Positions 47,608 through 58,259 of a stretch of DNA of 64,000 nt are shown here, one piece after another. Position numbers and translations under genes: made by a program. The stretch spans positions 7,803,501 to 7,867,500 of the forward strand of contig BSYO01000033.1 in NCBI GenBank assembly GCA_033239525.1, given 5' to 3'. This stretch comes from Nepenthes gracilis (taxonomy: Eukaryota; Streptophyta; Magnoliopsida; Caryophyllales; Nepenthaceae). The first letter of the stretch is position 1. Every line of letters begins with the position of its first letter. The notes below the pieces were generated by a model, which was not told the origin of the DNA, did no database searches, and was given only the letters and a program-made list of their open reading frames with translations.

Positions 47608-48750
47608 TGTTAAGTAAATTATGTATTAACATATTCTGTGACTATATTTGATTGTTTGTTGGCGTATTTTTCTGTATTATGAAAATCTGCATTTGATTCA
47701 TGCCCAATATTCATAAGTATACAACTCTCAATATCCACATCTACCTTACACTTGACCCGTGCACGAGCGCCTTTTTCAATATATTCATGCTCGAGGAGCC
47801 CCCGGTCTGCACACGAGCACCTGTTTCAGAATGCTAGCCTCGAGATGTGCCCGAGGCGCACTTGAAGCATGTTTTCTAGAATGTCCATGCTTGAAATATG
47901 TCCAAGGCACGCTTGAAGTGTACTTTCCAGATTGCGCACGATTGAGGTGGGTTGAGGCACGCTCAAGTGTTAGGGTGTGGAGCTTAAGGGACCTAGTGTG
48001 CCCCTAATGCATGCTTGAGCGGTGCTCAAGCATTGGGGAATGCATTTCTAAATTGTCATACCTTTTAACCTAATTTTAGACCTTCTCTATAAATACCCAC
48101 CATCTTTATCTTCTGAAAATATTTTTTGTAATATATTGCTCATGGCGGCTGAGTTAAAATTCTCTCTTTAAAACTTATTAAAGGCTCTCTTTTGAGAAAA
48201 TTATTCCTCAAACATTTAGCTTTATTTTTAAAGTTTTCTCACTCATATAATTTGTCATACACGATTTTTCTTGCCTGTTGACCTTCGTATAAGACATGAA
48301 TAGTGTAAAAATTTGGATCCAGTGGTGTGTAGAAATTTTATAGTTCGTGAAACAATATTGACAAGAAAATCATATGGTATCCGATTCCATTGGTAAAGGC
48401 AAATCCATGAAATTTTTTGATAAAGATCACAAGTTTGGAGTAAATTGGTTAAATTAGTATATTTGTACCATCCGATTTATAAGTTAACTTTCTTATTGTA
48501 TTATTTTTTCTAATTATAAAAGTTTGAAAGGTTTTACTCGATAACTGTGGTTATCAAGATTTTTCTTCAATACTAAAATCCCATCTTGATTATTACTACT
48601 TATTGTGCTTATTTCTTATATTTTTTTAAACGATTAATTTATCTAAATCTGAATATATTTTACGTGTATTATATATTTATGCACATTTTATTCCACAATT
48701 TAAAAAATGGTCAAAAGAAGTTGTGATTAGGGACTTTCTAGTCTATTTTA
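47608..48750 (+). repeat. 5' LTR of element E
   Basis: Contains a ~51-bp tandem array (AGAATG at 47828 and 47878, AGATTG at 47929, with a more diverged upstream unit) about 130-310 bp before a TATA box (CTATAAATAC at 48087). Its partner is 56192-57387. Confidence 0.85.
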
Positions 48751-48751
48751 A

Positions 48752-48765
48752 TTGGTATTAGAGAC
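48752..48765 (+). other. Primer-binding site of element E
   Basis: TTGGTATTAGAGAC directly after the LTR, a mutated Met-tRNA-type site. Confidence 0.7.
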
Positions 48766-48792
48766 TCATCCCAATTCACAATCCTGATCTAG

Positions 48793-50640
48793 ATGCATAC
48801 GAGCCAATCTCTCTCATTTTCTTCTTACTTTGATAGGAGTAACTATACCTATTGGAATATTCGAATAAGTGCATTCTTAAAATTCACGGATGAACAGGTA
48901 CGAGGCAGCATGCAATTTGAACGGACCCTTCCAAAGAGCACTACGAGCGATAAACCAAAAGTTTTGTTATTATGGATAAAAAAAGAACTTGATACTTGTA
49001 ACTAAAATAGTAAGAGGCTATGTGCTATCTTTATGATTGTGTCATCTGAAGAGTTTAAATGCATCTGCGATGTGTGAGACTTCTAAATATGTACAGGACA
49101 TTCTTAAAATTACATATGAAGGAACGAAATTAGTAAAGAATTTCAAATTGCAGATGATTACTATTAGATTTGAGGAAATCTGAATAAAAGATGATGACAC
49201 TTTTGATAAATTTTTTACAAAATTAAATGATATAGTAAACTGTATATTTAACTTAGGAAAAAGAATTCTGAAAAATAAAATTGTCTGAAAAGTCTTAAGA
49301 TCGCTCCTTAAGTAATTTAGACCCAAAGTCACGACTATTAAAAAAGTAACAATATTGACAAGTTAAATTAAAGAATTTATTGGATCATCACAAATATATG
49401 AACACACACTTTTATTGTTTAAGAAAAACAAATCCATTGCCCTTAGATCTATTAAGGAAGAGAGAAATTGTAACTTCAATGAAAAGTCGTATAGTAATGA
49501 GGAATTCATTTTGTTTGTTAAAAATTTTAAAAAATTCTTCAAGAATAAAGTAATAAACAAATGTCTAAAGAAAATGACATCACACATAATCCCATAAAAA
49601 AAGATAAAAAGAAAAAAATGATATAAAGAATAAAAAACCCTAAAGAATCCAATGTCATGAATGTTATGGTTTTAGTTATATACAGATTGAGTGTCCTAAC
49701 TTTAAAAGACTGAAAAGAAAGGACTTGAATGTCTCCCTAACAATGTGAAAGAGGAAGAAAACAATGACGACAAATCCTTGGAAGATGATGAGGTAAATTA
49801 TATGGCTTTTAAGACTTCCATTATCAGTGGTGATGAAACACTAGTGAATAGCCAAAAGATTCAGATTCTTTACATCAAGAATTTGATAACGAGTTTGATG
49901 GGTTTCAAGAAACTTATGACAAATTGTTTAGATAATGTTCAAAAGTGAAGAAAATTAATAAATCATTAAATAGAAAATTAGGTGAGTCAGAAAAGGAAAA
50001 GACTAAAATTAAAACCAAATTAGATCTTATCACTATTAAATATCATGAGTTTGAAATGTTAAATAGCTTCTTAAATACAAAAATCAAATATTTAGAATTG
50101 GATCTCAAAAATATAAAGAACGATCTTAAGAAATTCTCAAATGGTACTAAAAAATTCAATTGTATATGATGATTATGGAAGATAGAAGAAAATAAAAAAG
50201 GTTTGAATTTATAGAAAACACTTCCAAAAATGGCACACACTCAAAAACAGTTTTTGTTTCTCCTGCCAACATTCTACATAGAAATATAAGCATACCTAAA
50301 ATCAATAAACCTATGCCAAAATATGTAGAGAAAATAAATATTCTAAAATTCTTACCTAAACCTAATACTAACAAGATGACGAGTAAATCCACTAAAATTA
50401 CCTAATCGAATGAGACAAATACTAGAAAAACTTACTTTATGAACCTATCTAGAAACCAATCTAGTATAGTATATTCTTTCCCTAAGTTTGTTCCAACCTG
50501 CTATGCAGTGCACAAATTAGTCGCATTTGTTCATATTGTCATACAATCAATCTACTGTATAACCAAAGACAAAGTACGAAAATGAGTAAACTTGCCAATC
50601 ATATTCGACAGTTGAATAAATAAGTAAAAAACTAAATCAT
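48793..50640 (+). pseudogene. Element E gag remnant
   Basis: It begins M-H-T-S-Q-S-L-S with Y-F-D-R-S-N-Y-T-Y-W, matching the start of element B gag. Frames then jump repeatedly. A knuckle-like C-H-E-C near 49655, an acidic stretch (49745-49860), a coiled coil (49945-50160) and P-K-F-V-P-T-C-Y near 50495 all follow B's order. In the second knuckle the later Cys/His positions are lost. Confidence 0.82.
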
Positions 50641-50741
50641 AAAGTTATTTCAGGTAGAAAAATATAGATTAAGAAGAGTGATCTAAAAAACTCTTATAGA
50701 AATTTTTTATGTCAAATTACTCATATTACTCTAAAAGCTCA

Positions 50742-53691
50742 AAATCATTCATTGTGGTATATTAACAGTGGATACTCTAGCATATTTGTATTAATAAGGT
50801 TATGTTCTTTTCTCTTTCTGACCATCCCGATGGAACGGTTACTTTTAGAAATGGAGTTAGGGCTCTTATTCTCAACAGATGTCAGATTAGTATTTTCGAG
50901 CTCTCAAAGCTTTGCGATATATTGTATATGTTTGGCTTATAATTTAACCTCATTAGTATTAGTCAATTTTGTAATAAAAATTTTAAAGTCAAATTGTTTT
51001 AAGACAAGTGTTCATTTATGATACAAATGGCTCTCTTGTGCTAGAAGGTAAGAGAACTTTTGATAAACTCTGTGGTATTGCGTCGGCCCGATTCTAGGTT
51101 GTCAACCCACTAAAATCGATACTATTGAACTATGACATCAACGTCTTGGATGTTTAAACTTTAAAAATTTATCTAAATTTTTTTAAAAAACATTGTGTTG
51201 ATGGTCTTTCAAAATTGTCTAATTTCAAACACCATGTGTGTGATCTGTGCCAACTTAGAAAACAAACTAGAGCTAGTCATCCATCGCTAAGTAACATTCA
51301 CACCTCGCATCCCCTTAAACCGATTCATATGGATCTCATGGGATTTTCTAGGATTGAGAGTTTAGGTGGTAAAAGGTATAATCTAGTGATTATTGACGAC
51401 TGTTCTAGATATTATTAGATAGATTTCATACGTGAAAAATCTGATACTTTTGACCATTAAAATTTTTGTGAAAAAAAATCATTAATGAAAAGGGAACTTC
51501 GATTTTGCGAATTCGAAGTGTTCACAGAAAAGAATTTAAAAACTCAAGTTTTGACAATTTTTGTAATGAATAAGGAAGACAACATGAATACTCTGCACCA
51601 ATCACATCCCAACAAAATAGGATTATGAAATAAAAAAATTGAGTTATTTAGAAAATGGCTAGAATTATGATGCAAAATAAAAATATAGTGATACACTTTT
51701 GGGGGTGAAACAGTAAGCACGGGTTATCACATAATTAATAGGGTTTACCTAAAATTTGAAATGGATAAAACTCCCTATAAACTTTGAAAAAGAAAGAAAT
51801 CTAATGTAGAGTATTTTCACATTTTTTGAGATAAATGCTACATACTTCTAGATAGAAAAAATTTTAGTAAGTTTGAAACTAAAAGCGATGAATGAATATT
51901 TTTAGGATATTTACATTCTAGTAAAGCCTATTGTGCATATAATTTTTGTACTCTAATTGTGATGGAGTCGATCAACGTAGTTGATGATGATGTCCCTAGC
52001 AAGCAACCTTAGGACAGTGATTGTTCAAATAAAGAGATTGATAAAAATGAGTACTCTCATGAATCAGCTTCTACTGATGTCCCGGTCGAGACTTTGAACA
52101 CCGTTTTAGTTAAGGAACCTTCTATTAGGTCAAACTAAATCATCCAAAAGACTATATATTATGCGATATAAGTGAGAGGATGAGATTGCATCATCAAGTT
52201 TTGAATCAACTTGCTTATATATGTTATATCTCACACTTAGAATTGAAAAGGTTGAAGAGGTTTTGAATGATGAATGTTGGATCAATACTATGAAAAAAAC
52301 TAAACCAACTTATTAGGAACAATGTGTGATTCTTGGTTTCTCGACCTAAACATATGAATGTCATTGGTACCAAGTGGATCTTTAAGAACAAAATTGATAA
52401 AAATGACAATATTATTGAAAATAAAGTTCGTCTTGTTGCTCAATGATACACACAAATTGAATGAATTGACTTTAATAAGATCTTTGCTCCAATAGCTCAT
52501 CTTAAATCCATAAGAATCCTATTATCCATTGTTTATTCCATGGATTTAAAATTTTATCAAATGGATGTCAAAAGTATTTTTCTCAATAGTATCATCCAAG
52601 ATGAAACATATGTTGAGCAACCGAAGGGATTTGTTGATCCCTTACTACCAGACCATGGAATGGTACGAGTACCTCACCTCATATCTTAGTGACTACAGTT
52701 TTTATAAAAATTACTGAAAAATATATAATTATTGTCCAAGTTTATATTGATGATATTATATTTGGTACTATTATAGATTCCTATACTCATGAGCTTGCAA
52801 ACTGTATAACCTCTGAACTTAAAATGAGTATAATAGGAGAACTAACTTTTTTCTAGGCTTGCATATTAAATAACTTCCGCAAGGAATATTCATCTCCCAA
52901 ACTAAGTATGCCAAGGATTTTGTTAAACAATTTGTGTTAGACAACAAAAAATACACTTGGACACCGATGAGAATTTCTACTAAAATAGATCGCGATCTCG
53001 CTCAAAATAGCATAAATTAGACGCTCTATAGAAGTATAATATGAAGTCTTCTTTACTTGACTGCAAGTAGACTCGCTATTGCCTTTAGTGTAGGTGTGTG
53101 TACACAATATCAATCCAATCCTAAAGAATCACATTTAAGTGTTGTCAAGTGAATCATTTGTTATGTTAATGACACGTCCGATTATGGGATTCTCTACTCT
53201 CGTGACTCTAATTTTGATTTGGCGAGATATTCCGATGTCAATTCAGTTGAAAATATCGATGATCGTAAAAACACCTCTGGTAGATGTTTCTATATCGACT
53301 CCAATCTTATAGTTTGGATAGGTAAAAAGTAAAATTCTATCTCCTTGTCTACTGTTGAAGTAAAATATATTGCTGTGGACATTTACTATACACAACTTCT
53401 ATGAATGAAACAAATGCTATACAATTACGACATTATCCAGGAAACTATGTTAATCTATTATAACAACACTAGGGCTATCAACATTTCTAAAAATCTCATT
53501 CAATACTCATGAACCAAATATATAGATATTAGACATCACTTTATTTGTGAACTTATTGAAACTTAGGTTATTGCCTTGAACATACTCCAACTGAACATCA
53601 ATTAGCTGATATTCTTACCAAACTGTTGGATAGTCTTAGATTTGAATCACTTAGAAAGGCTATTGAAATTTGCTCTCCTCCATCAAATTGA
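50742..53691 (+). pseudogene. Element E protease-integrase-RT-RNase H remnant
   Basis: Protease is seen as L-W-Y-I-N-S-G-Y-S (family W-x-L-D-S-G-C-S, catalytic Asp replaced by Asn). Integrase has C-D-L-C-Q-L-R-K-Q-T-R-A-S-H and M-D-L-M-G near 51240-51345. RT has W-I-F-K-N-K-I-D, Q-M-D-V-K-S-I-F-L and Y-I-D-D-I-I-F-G (52744-52770). A gap after V-E-Q-P-K-G-F-V-D-P removes the segment that normally carries L-Y-G-L-K-Q-A. RNase H-like stretches run to the TGA at 53689. Many stops and frameshifts occur. Confidence 0.85.
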
Positions 53692-54538
53692 AGTGAGCCT
53701 TCTTTTTGTCTCATTTTTTTAATTAATAATCTTCGTGTATTGTTCCTTACACCTGAAAAGTGCCCAATCGGCTCTTGAACATTGAATCTAGATTAGGCGT
53801 GTATGACATGCGCCTCTCTCGTACTTGAGTAGTTTGCCTGAAGTGTGCTCGAGCGCTGCATCATTGTCCTCTTTATCTTCTAGCACCATTCGAGCACCTT
53901 TTTCCACTCTCTCACCTCTCCTATCTTGTCTCTCATCCTTCTCTCTTCTCTCCTCCTCTCTCTACCTCCAAATCTTCCAAATTTTCCAGAACTACCATTC
54001 TCCTTGCAAATCGTGAGCGCATCCATGGTCAACATTCTCCTTTCCCTTCCTCCTTCCTTCGCTTCGTGTCCTTTGATGGTGATTTTCATCTCCCTCCACA
54101 CACAACATTTTTCCTCTATTATTTAGCTAGATTTGTTCAAGTTATGCACATATTTAGTCTCAATTTGTAGTTTGTTGTGCCAAAATTATGTAGATCTAGC
54201 CTTACCTTGTACCGGATTTTTGATATGTTGACGTGGATCACACCCACATTTTTAGGTTAGCCACCTCCCGAGCTACACTCTTTTTGTGTCAATTTTTCAT
54301 GCTTTAGCCCCACTCTCGACCCATGGTGATGAGGGGTTTGTGGGTTTTGGGTGTTTCGGTGAGGAACTCATAAATATTTTTGGGTTCCCTATGGTTCGAT
54401 CTACATTTCTTGTGTGTAGATTTGTCCTAATTACCTACCTCTCTTAACCTATGATGTTAAGGTCTGTGGGTTAGTTATTTGTAGGTTTTGTCTCTGATTT
54501 GTGTACCTCAACATCTCTCTATCTACTTTTCTATACAA
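53692..54538 (+). other. Element E spacer with pyrimidine-rich tract
   Basis: Between RNase H and the third coding region. 53890-54110 is strongly CT-rich, with many CTCTC/CCTCC runs, and makes open Ser/Leu-rich frames by composition alone. The rest holds short GTGGGTT-type phrases. Confidence 0.6.
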
Positions 54539-55723
54539 ATGTCGACTCCTCGGATGTCTTTCTTAAAAAAGGCTACTGCTAAGCCCCCCTAGGCTAGTGG
54601 GCCCTCAGCACCCAACCGCTTCATCAATCCCTCCGCTTAAAACTTATTTATAAAACGCATGTCCCGTAGGAAACTTATCTTTGAACGAAACGTTGACCTT
54701 GTGTCCCTTGGTCCCTCTATTTTCTCACTGTTTATTGACCAGCATTGGGAGCTGATTCTAACCAACCTAGTTCTTCCCACCACACTCTTAATTTAAGAGT
54801 TTTATGCAAATCTATATGACTTAGACCTCTCGTTGGCCTCCTTCACTACCTACTTGAGGGGGAGTACCCTTCGAATTACTCTGAATGTGCTCTCCCATAC
54901 TCTAGGTATTCCACATATACTCCATCCAAATTGCTCATATGGTTATCGAACCATGTTGCATTATGATGAGATGGCATCGTTTCTTCATGACTCTCCATGT
55001 TGTGGCATGGCAAATCCTTTAAAACCAAACATCTTACCTCTCAGAGGATGGTGGTATGCCAAATTATATTAACTAATATTTTTTCAGCCACCCACTTCAC
55101 ATCTATTCCTCTAAACAAGATGTTGTTCCTCTATATCCTTCTGTATGGGCGACCAATTGATTTACCATCCCACCTCTATTCTCACATAATGTCTATTGTT
55201 GTGTCCAAAAAGAATGACAACATTCCCCATAGTTGTCTCATCAAATGCCTAATTATGGGTTTAGGCGTCCAATTCTAAGATCTTTCTCGTGTGCAGTTGG
55301 GCTGGCCTATTACTCGCACCACGTTTGAAAAAAAGATAAGACCACACTCATCATCACTCCTCAGCTTTTGATGACCCTTTGGATGATCATCTTCTAGAGG
55401 ACCCCTTATTTTCATCTAATGTTGGCCTGCCCTATCCTAGCCCGTCTAGTCCTCAACTATCCTCTACCTCTTCATCATTGCTAACCATGGGGCAGCTCTC
55501 TCAAATTCCTATCAGCTCGTGTGGCTTTCTACCTCTTAGGAGCAGCTGGAGTCACATGTTCTTGCGGGCTTTCAACTCCATGACACTTGGCTCTCTACTC
55601 AGGAGTAGTAGCTTGCCCATTTGTTTGCCGAGTGGTTGTCTAACCGTTCGAGTGATCCTTTTGACTCCTAGTGACACCCTCCCTTTGGTTCTTCATGACA
55701 AAAAAGGAGAGTATATACCTTAG
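54539..55723 (+). pseudogene. Third coding region of element E, plant-transposon domain
   Basis: From the ATG at 54539 it encodes a stop-interrupted protein with F-E-R-N-V-D-L, E-F-Y-A-N-L and a following Y-L-R-G-S...L-G-I-P-H. This is the F-Y-A-N-L...V-R-G...L-G-I-P pattern of the 'putative plant transposon protein' family (PF20167-like). The tail (55379-55723) is Ser/Pro/Leu-rich and ends in H-D-K-K-G-E-Y-I-P. It sits in the slot where SIRE elements carry an env-like ORF, but I see no transmembrane or fusion features that would make it an envelope. Its function is unknown. Confidence 0.6.
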
Positions 55724-56180
55724 AGGGAGCTTGTCTTAGGGGGAGCTTGTTCTCATATTGCTTATGGGAAGGTCGGTTATCTGTAAGGGAGAGGTTTATC
55801 TTGTAGGAGAAGTTTGGTTATATCTTAGGGGGAGGACCTTGATATATTTTCTTTTTACTTGTGCACGTGATGTACTTGCTACTTTTCCTATAATATATAT
55901 TTCTCTGTAATGTACACGTGATTCTCTGTTGTTTTGTTGCTGTTGTTTTTCTGCTTTCCTTGTATCTATTTCGCTTATTTTGCTTCTATCTATTTTTGTA
56001 CCAACCATGCCTGAATAGAAATAGTAGACTTCTGTATCTCTTTTTGTTTGAGTTTACTATATTGCTATCTACTAGGAATGGATTTTTATATATACGGATT
56101 CTATTTTTGTAGTATTTGAACTCGTAATTCACTTGTTTTTAGTTTTATTGTTTTTGTAGGATTTTGTTATGGAATTGCTA

Positions 56181-56190
56181 AAGGGGAATA
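56181..56190 (+). other. Polypurine tract of element E
   Basis: AAGGGGAATA lies one base before the 3' LTR start. Extra GGGGGAG repeats at 55735-55850 are typical of SIRE-type 3' regions. Confidence 0.65.
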
Positions 56191-56191
56191 T

Positions 56192-57387
56192 TGTTATGTA
56201 AATTATGTGTTGGCATATTTCATAATTGTGTTTGATCATTCATTAGTGTATTTTTTTCATGTTATGAAGATTTGTATCTAATTCACGCCCGATATTCGCA
56301 AATGTGTAACTTTCAGTATTTACGCTGCTTTGTGCCTAACCCGTGTACAAGCGCTTTCTTTAGTATGTTCACTCTTGAGAGCGCCTGATATGTGCACGAG
56401 CTCCCTTTTTAGAATGCTTGCACTTGAGTTGTACCTGAGGTACAGTCGAAGCACACTTTCTAGAATGTCTATGCTCGATGTACGCCCAAGGCACACTCGA
56501 ATCATACTTTCCAGATTGCACATGCTTGAGGTGTGCCGAGGCACACTCAAAGCATACTTTAGAGATTGCGCACGCTTGAGGTGCGCTTGAGGCATTCTCG
56601 AGTGTTGGGGCACAGACCTTATGAGAGCTTGGCTTGCCCTTAATTCGTGCCCAAGCGGCACTCGAACATTGGAACGCGCATTTCTAATTGGCCATATCTT
56701 TTGACATAATTTTAGATCCTTTCTATAAATACTCACATTCTCTATCTTCTAAAAGTACTTTTTGTGATGTATTGCTCACAATGTTTTAGTTAAAATTCTC
56801 TTTTTAAAACTTGTAGAAACTCTCGTTTGTGAAAACTATTTCTCAAATATTGAGCTTTATTTCTAAAGTTTTCTTACTTAATATATTTTGTCATATATTC
56901 ATTTTTTTTTGCTTATTGACTTTTGTACGAGATGTGGGTGGTATGAAAATTGAGATCCAGTAGTATGCAAAAATTTTACGATTTGTGAAGTAAGATTGAT
57001 AAAATGATCGAAAAGCATCCAATTCCGTTGTCGAAGGCAAATCTAAGGAATCTTTGGTAGGGGTCACATGTCGAGAGTAAATCGACTAAATTAATACATC
57101 TGTACCATCTAATCTGTAAGTTAATTTTTTTAGTGTATTGCTTTTTTGACCATAGAAGCCCAAAGAATTTTATTCAATCGTCGTGGTTATTGATATTCTC
57201 TTTCGTTACCAAAATCATATCTTGGTTGTTGCTACTTATTGTGCTTACTTTTTATATTCTTTTGATTGTTTAAGTCATTTATGTTTATATACATTTTACG
57301 TGTATTACATATTCGTATACTTTTTTACTCCATAATTTGAGAAAAAGTCGAACCGAGTTGTAATTAGGGACTCTCTAATCTATTTTA
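56192..57387 (+). repeat. 3' LTR of element E
   Basis: Partner of 47608-48750. Its ~51-bp array is the clearest in the window: AGAATG at 56411 and 56462, AGATTG at 56513 and 56563, ending about 56613, and a TATA box (CTATAAATAC) at 56723. Confidence 0.85.
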
Positions 57388-57741
57388 GATACCATACTTT
57401 GATGAATTTTGAATAGGGGGAATTTCTTAATGGTAGCTTAACATGTTGCACAATCCACCCCATGAGGTGTGAGTTATAATTAATCAATTAATTAAGTATT
57501 AAATGCTAACTATAAAATAATTGATATTTGAAAATAAATTTATTATTTTTTCAGCTCCTCGAAATATATCCGCCAAACATAACTTCTGGGGAGAAAGGCC
57601 CCACGTACCCGCAGAATTGAAGAAAATGCATGTAAACGAACCATCTTTTGCCAAGTAAGCGTATCCCATTCCCAACAGCAGATATTCATCCGGAAGCTCC
57701 CTCGTCCATTGCTCGGTGAGATGGTTTGCAGATCCATCACC
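57388..57741 (+). promoter_or_regulatory. Upstream interval of candidate exon
   Basis: Non-LTR sequence between element E and the ATG at 57742. No definite TATA box was picked out. It could hold the promoter and 5'UTR of the candidate gene below. Confidence 0.3.
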
Positions 57742-57873
57742 ATGGAAGCGGCAACCGTCGGAATCGCCTTTTCGAACTCTTTTCCACCTGCTCCGACCTT
57801 TTCACCTCTGCTCGTTCAATCCATGGCGAAGCCCAATCCTTCTGCCACTAAAACTCTTATTAGCTCTAGAAAG
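57742..57873 (+). CDS. Candidate first exon, transit-peptide-like N-terminus
   Basis: The ATG at 57742 sits in a strong context (ACCATGG), with an in-frame ATG upstream at 57721 as the alternative. The 44 codons run without stop to an AAG|GTCAGT splice donor at 57873/57874. The peptide is rich in Ser, Thr, Pro and Ala, poor in acidic residues and ends in S-S-R-K, the composition of a chloroplast or mitochondrial targeting peptide. GC content and codon use are higher than in the surrounding transposons. No later exon is visible: sequence from 58260 on is antisense Copia. Either the next exons lie beyond the transposon nest or the gene is truncated. I cannot name the product. Confidence 0.35.
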
Positions 57874-58259
57874 GTCAGTTCAACGCACCTTCTTTGTGAG
57901 GCAGCAATTTCTTGTGAAAATTCACCATCCAGATGTTTTTTTGACTGAATTCGCGACGCTTGGTTACTACTTTTTCACTGATTAATAGTTTGTGAATTTT
58001 ATACCTGCTTCTCTATTGATGTGCCGATTTCTTCCTTTACTACATGTTTATGAACTTAGATGGTAAGAGAGGACTAATGTTGAAGGTGAGGTGAAGTTAA
58101 CCACTACAGAAGATAAATGTCATTACTACGAGCAGAAGTAGTAGATAGAGTAGAACTCAGAGCTGAAGAATTGTTACTGTTTACTAAGGATAACTTAGAG
58201 AGCTGAAAGAATTACTACCAAGTTGAAAGAACTACTAATTTAAAAAAAAAAAAAACATA
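57874..58259. other. Unassigned stretch next to Copia C
   Basis: Putative start of an intron, then sequence that may be the LTR or 3' end of the antisense Copia. It ends in an A-run (58241-58255). No gene seen. Confidence 0.3.

Larger units (their letters stand above)
47608..57387 (+). mobile_element. SIRE/Maximus-type Copia element E, degenerate
   Basis: LTRs at 47608-48750 and 56192-57387 share a common start (TGTTA[AT]GTAAATTATGT) and end (CTATTTTA), with a primer site after the first and a purine tract before the second. Flanks GATCC (47603-47607) and GATAC (57388-57392) resemble a target-site duplication. The interior, in order, has gag with coiled coil, protease, integrase, RT, RNase H, and a third coding region before the 3' LTR, the SIRE-type plan. 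Every reading frame carries many stops. Its gag is closely related to that of element B. The 3' end lies about 350 bp upstream of a candidate host exon. Confidence 0.88.

Noticed and set aside
53880..54126. Ser/Leu-rich plus frame and Arg/Glu-rich minus frame
   Set aside because: Both follow from the CT-rich composition of the element E spacer.
54539..55723. Retroviral-type envelope gene in element E
   Set aside because: The position suits an env-like ORF but no signal peptide, cleavage site or membrane anchor is visible; the motifs fit a plant-transposon domain better.
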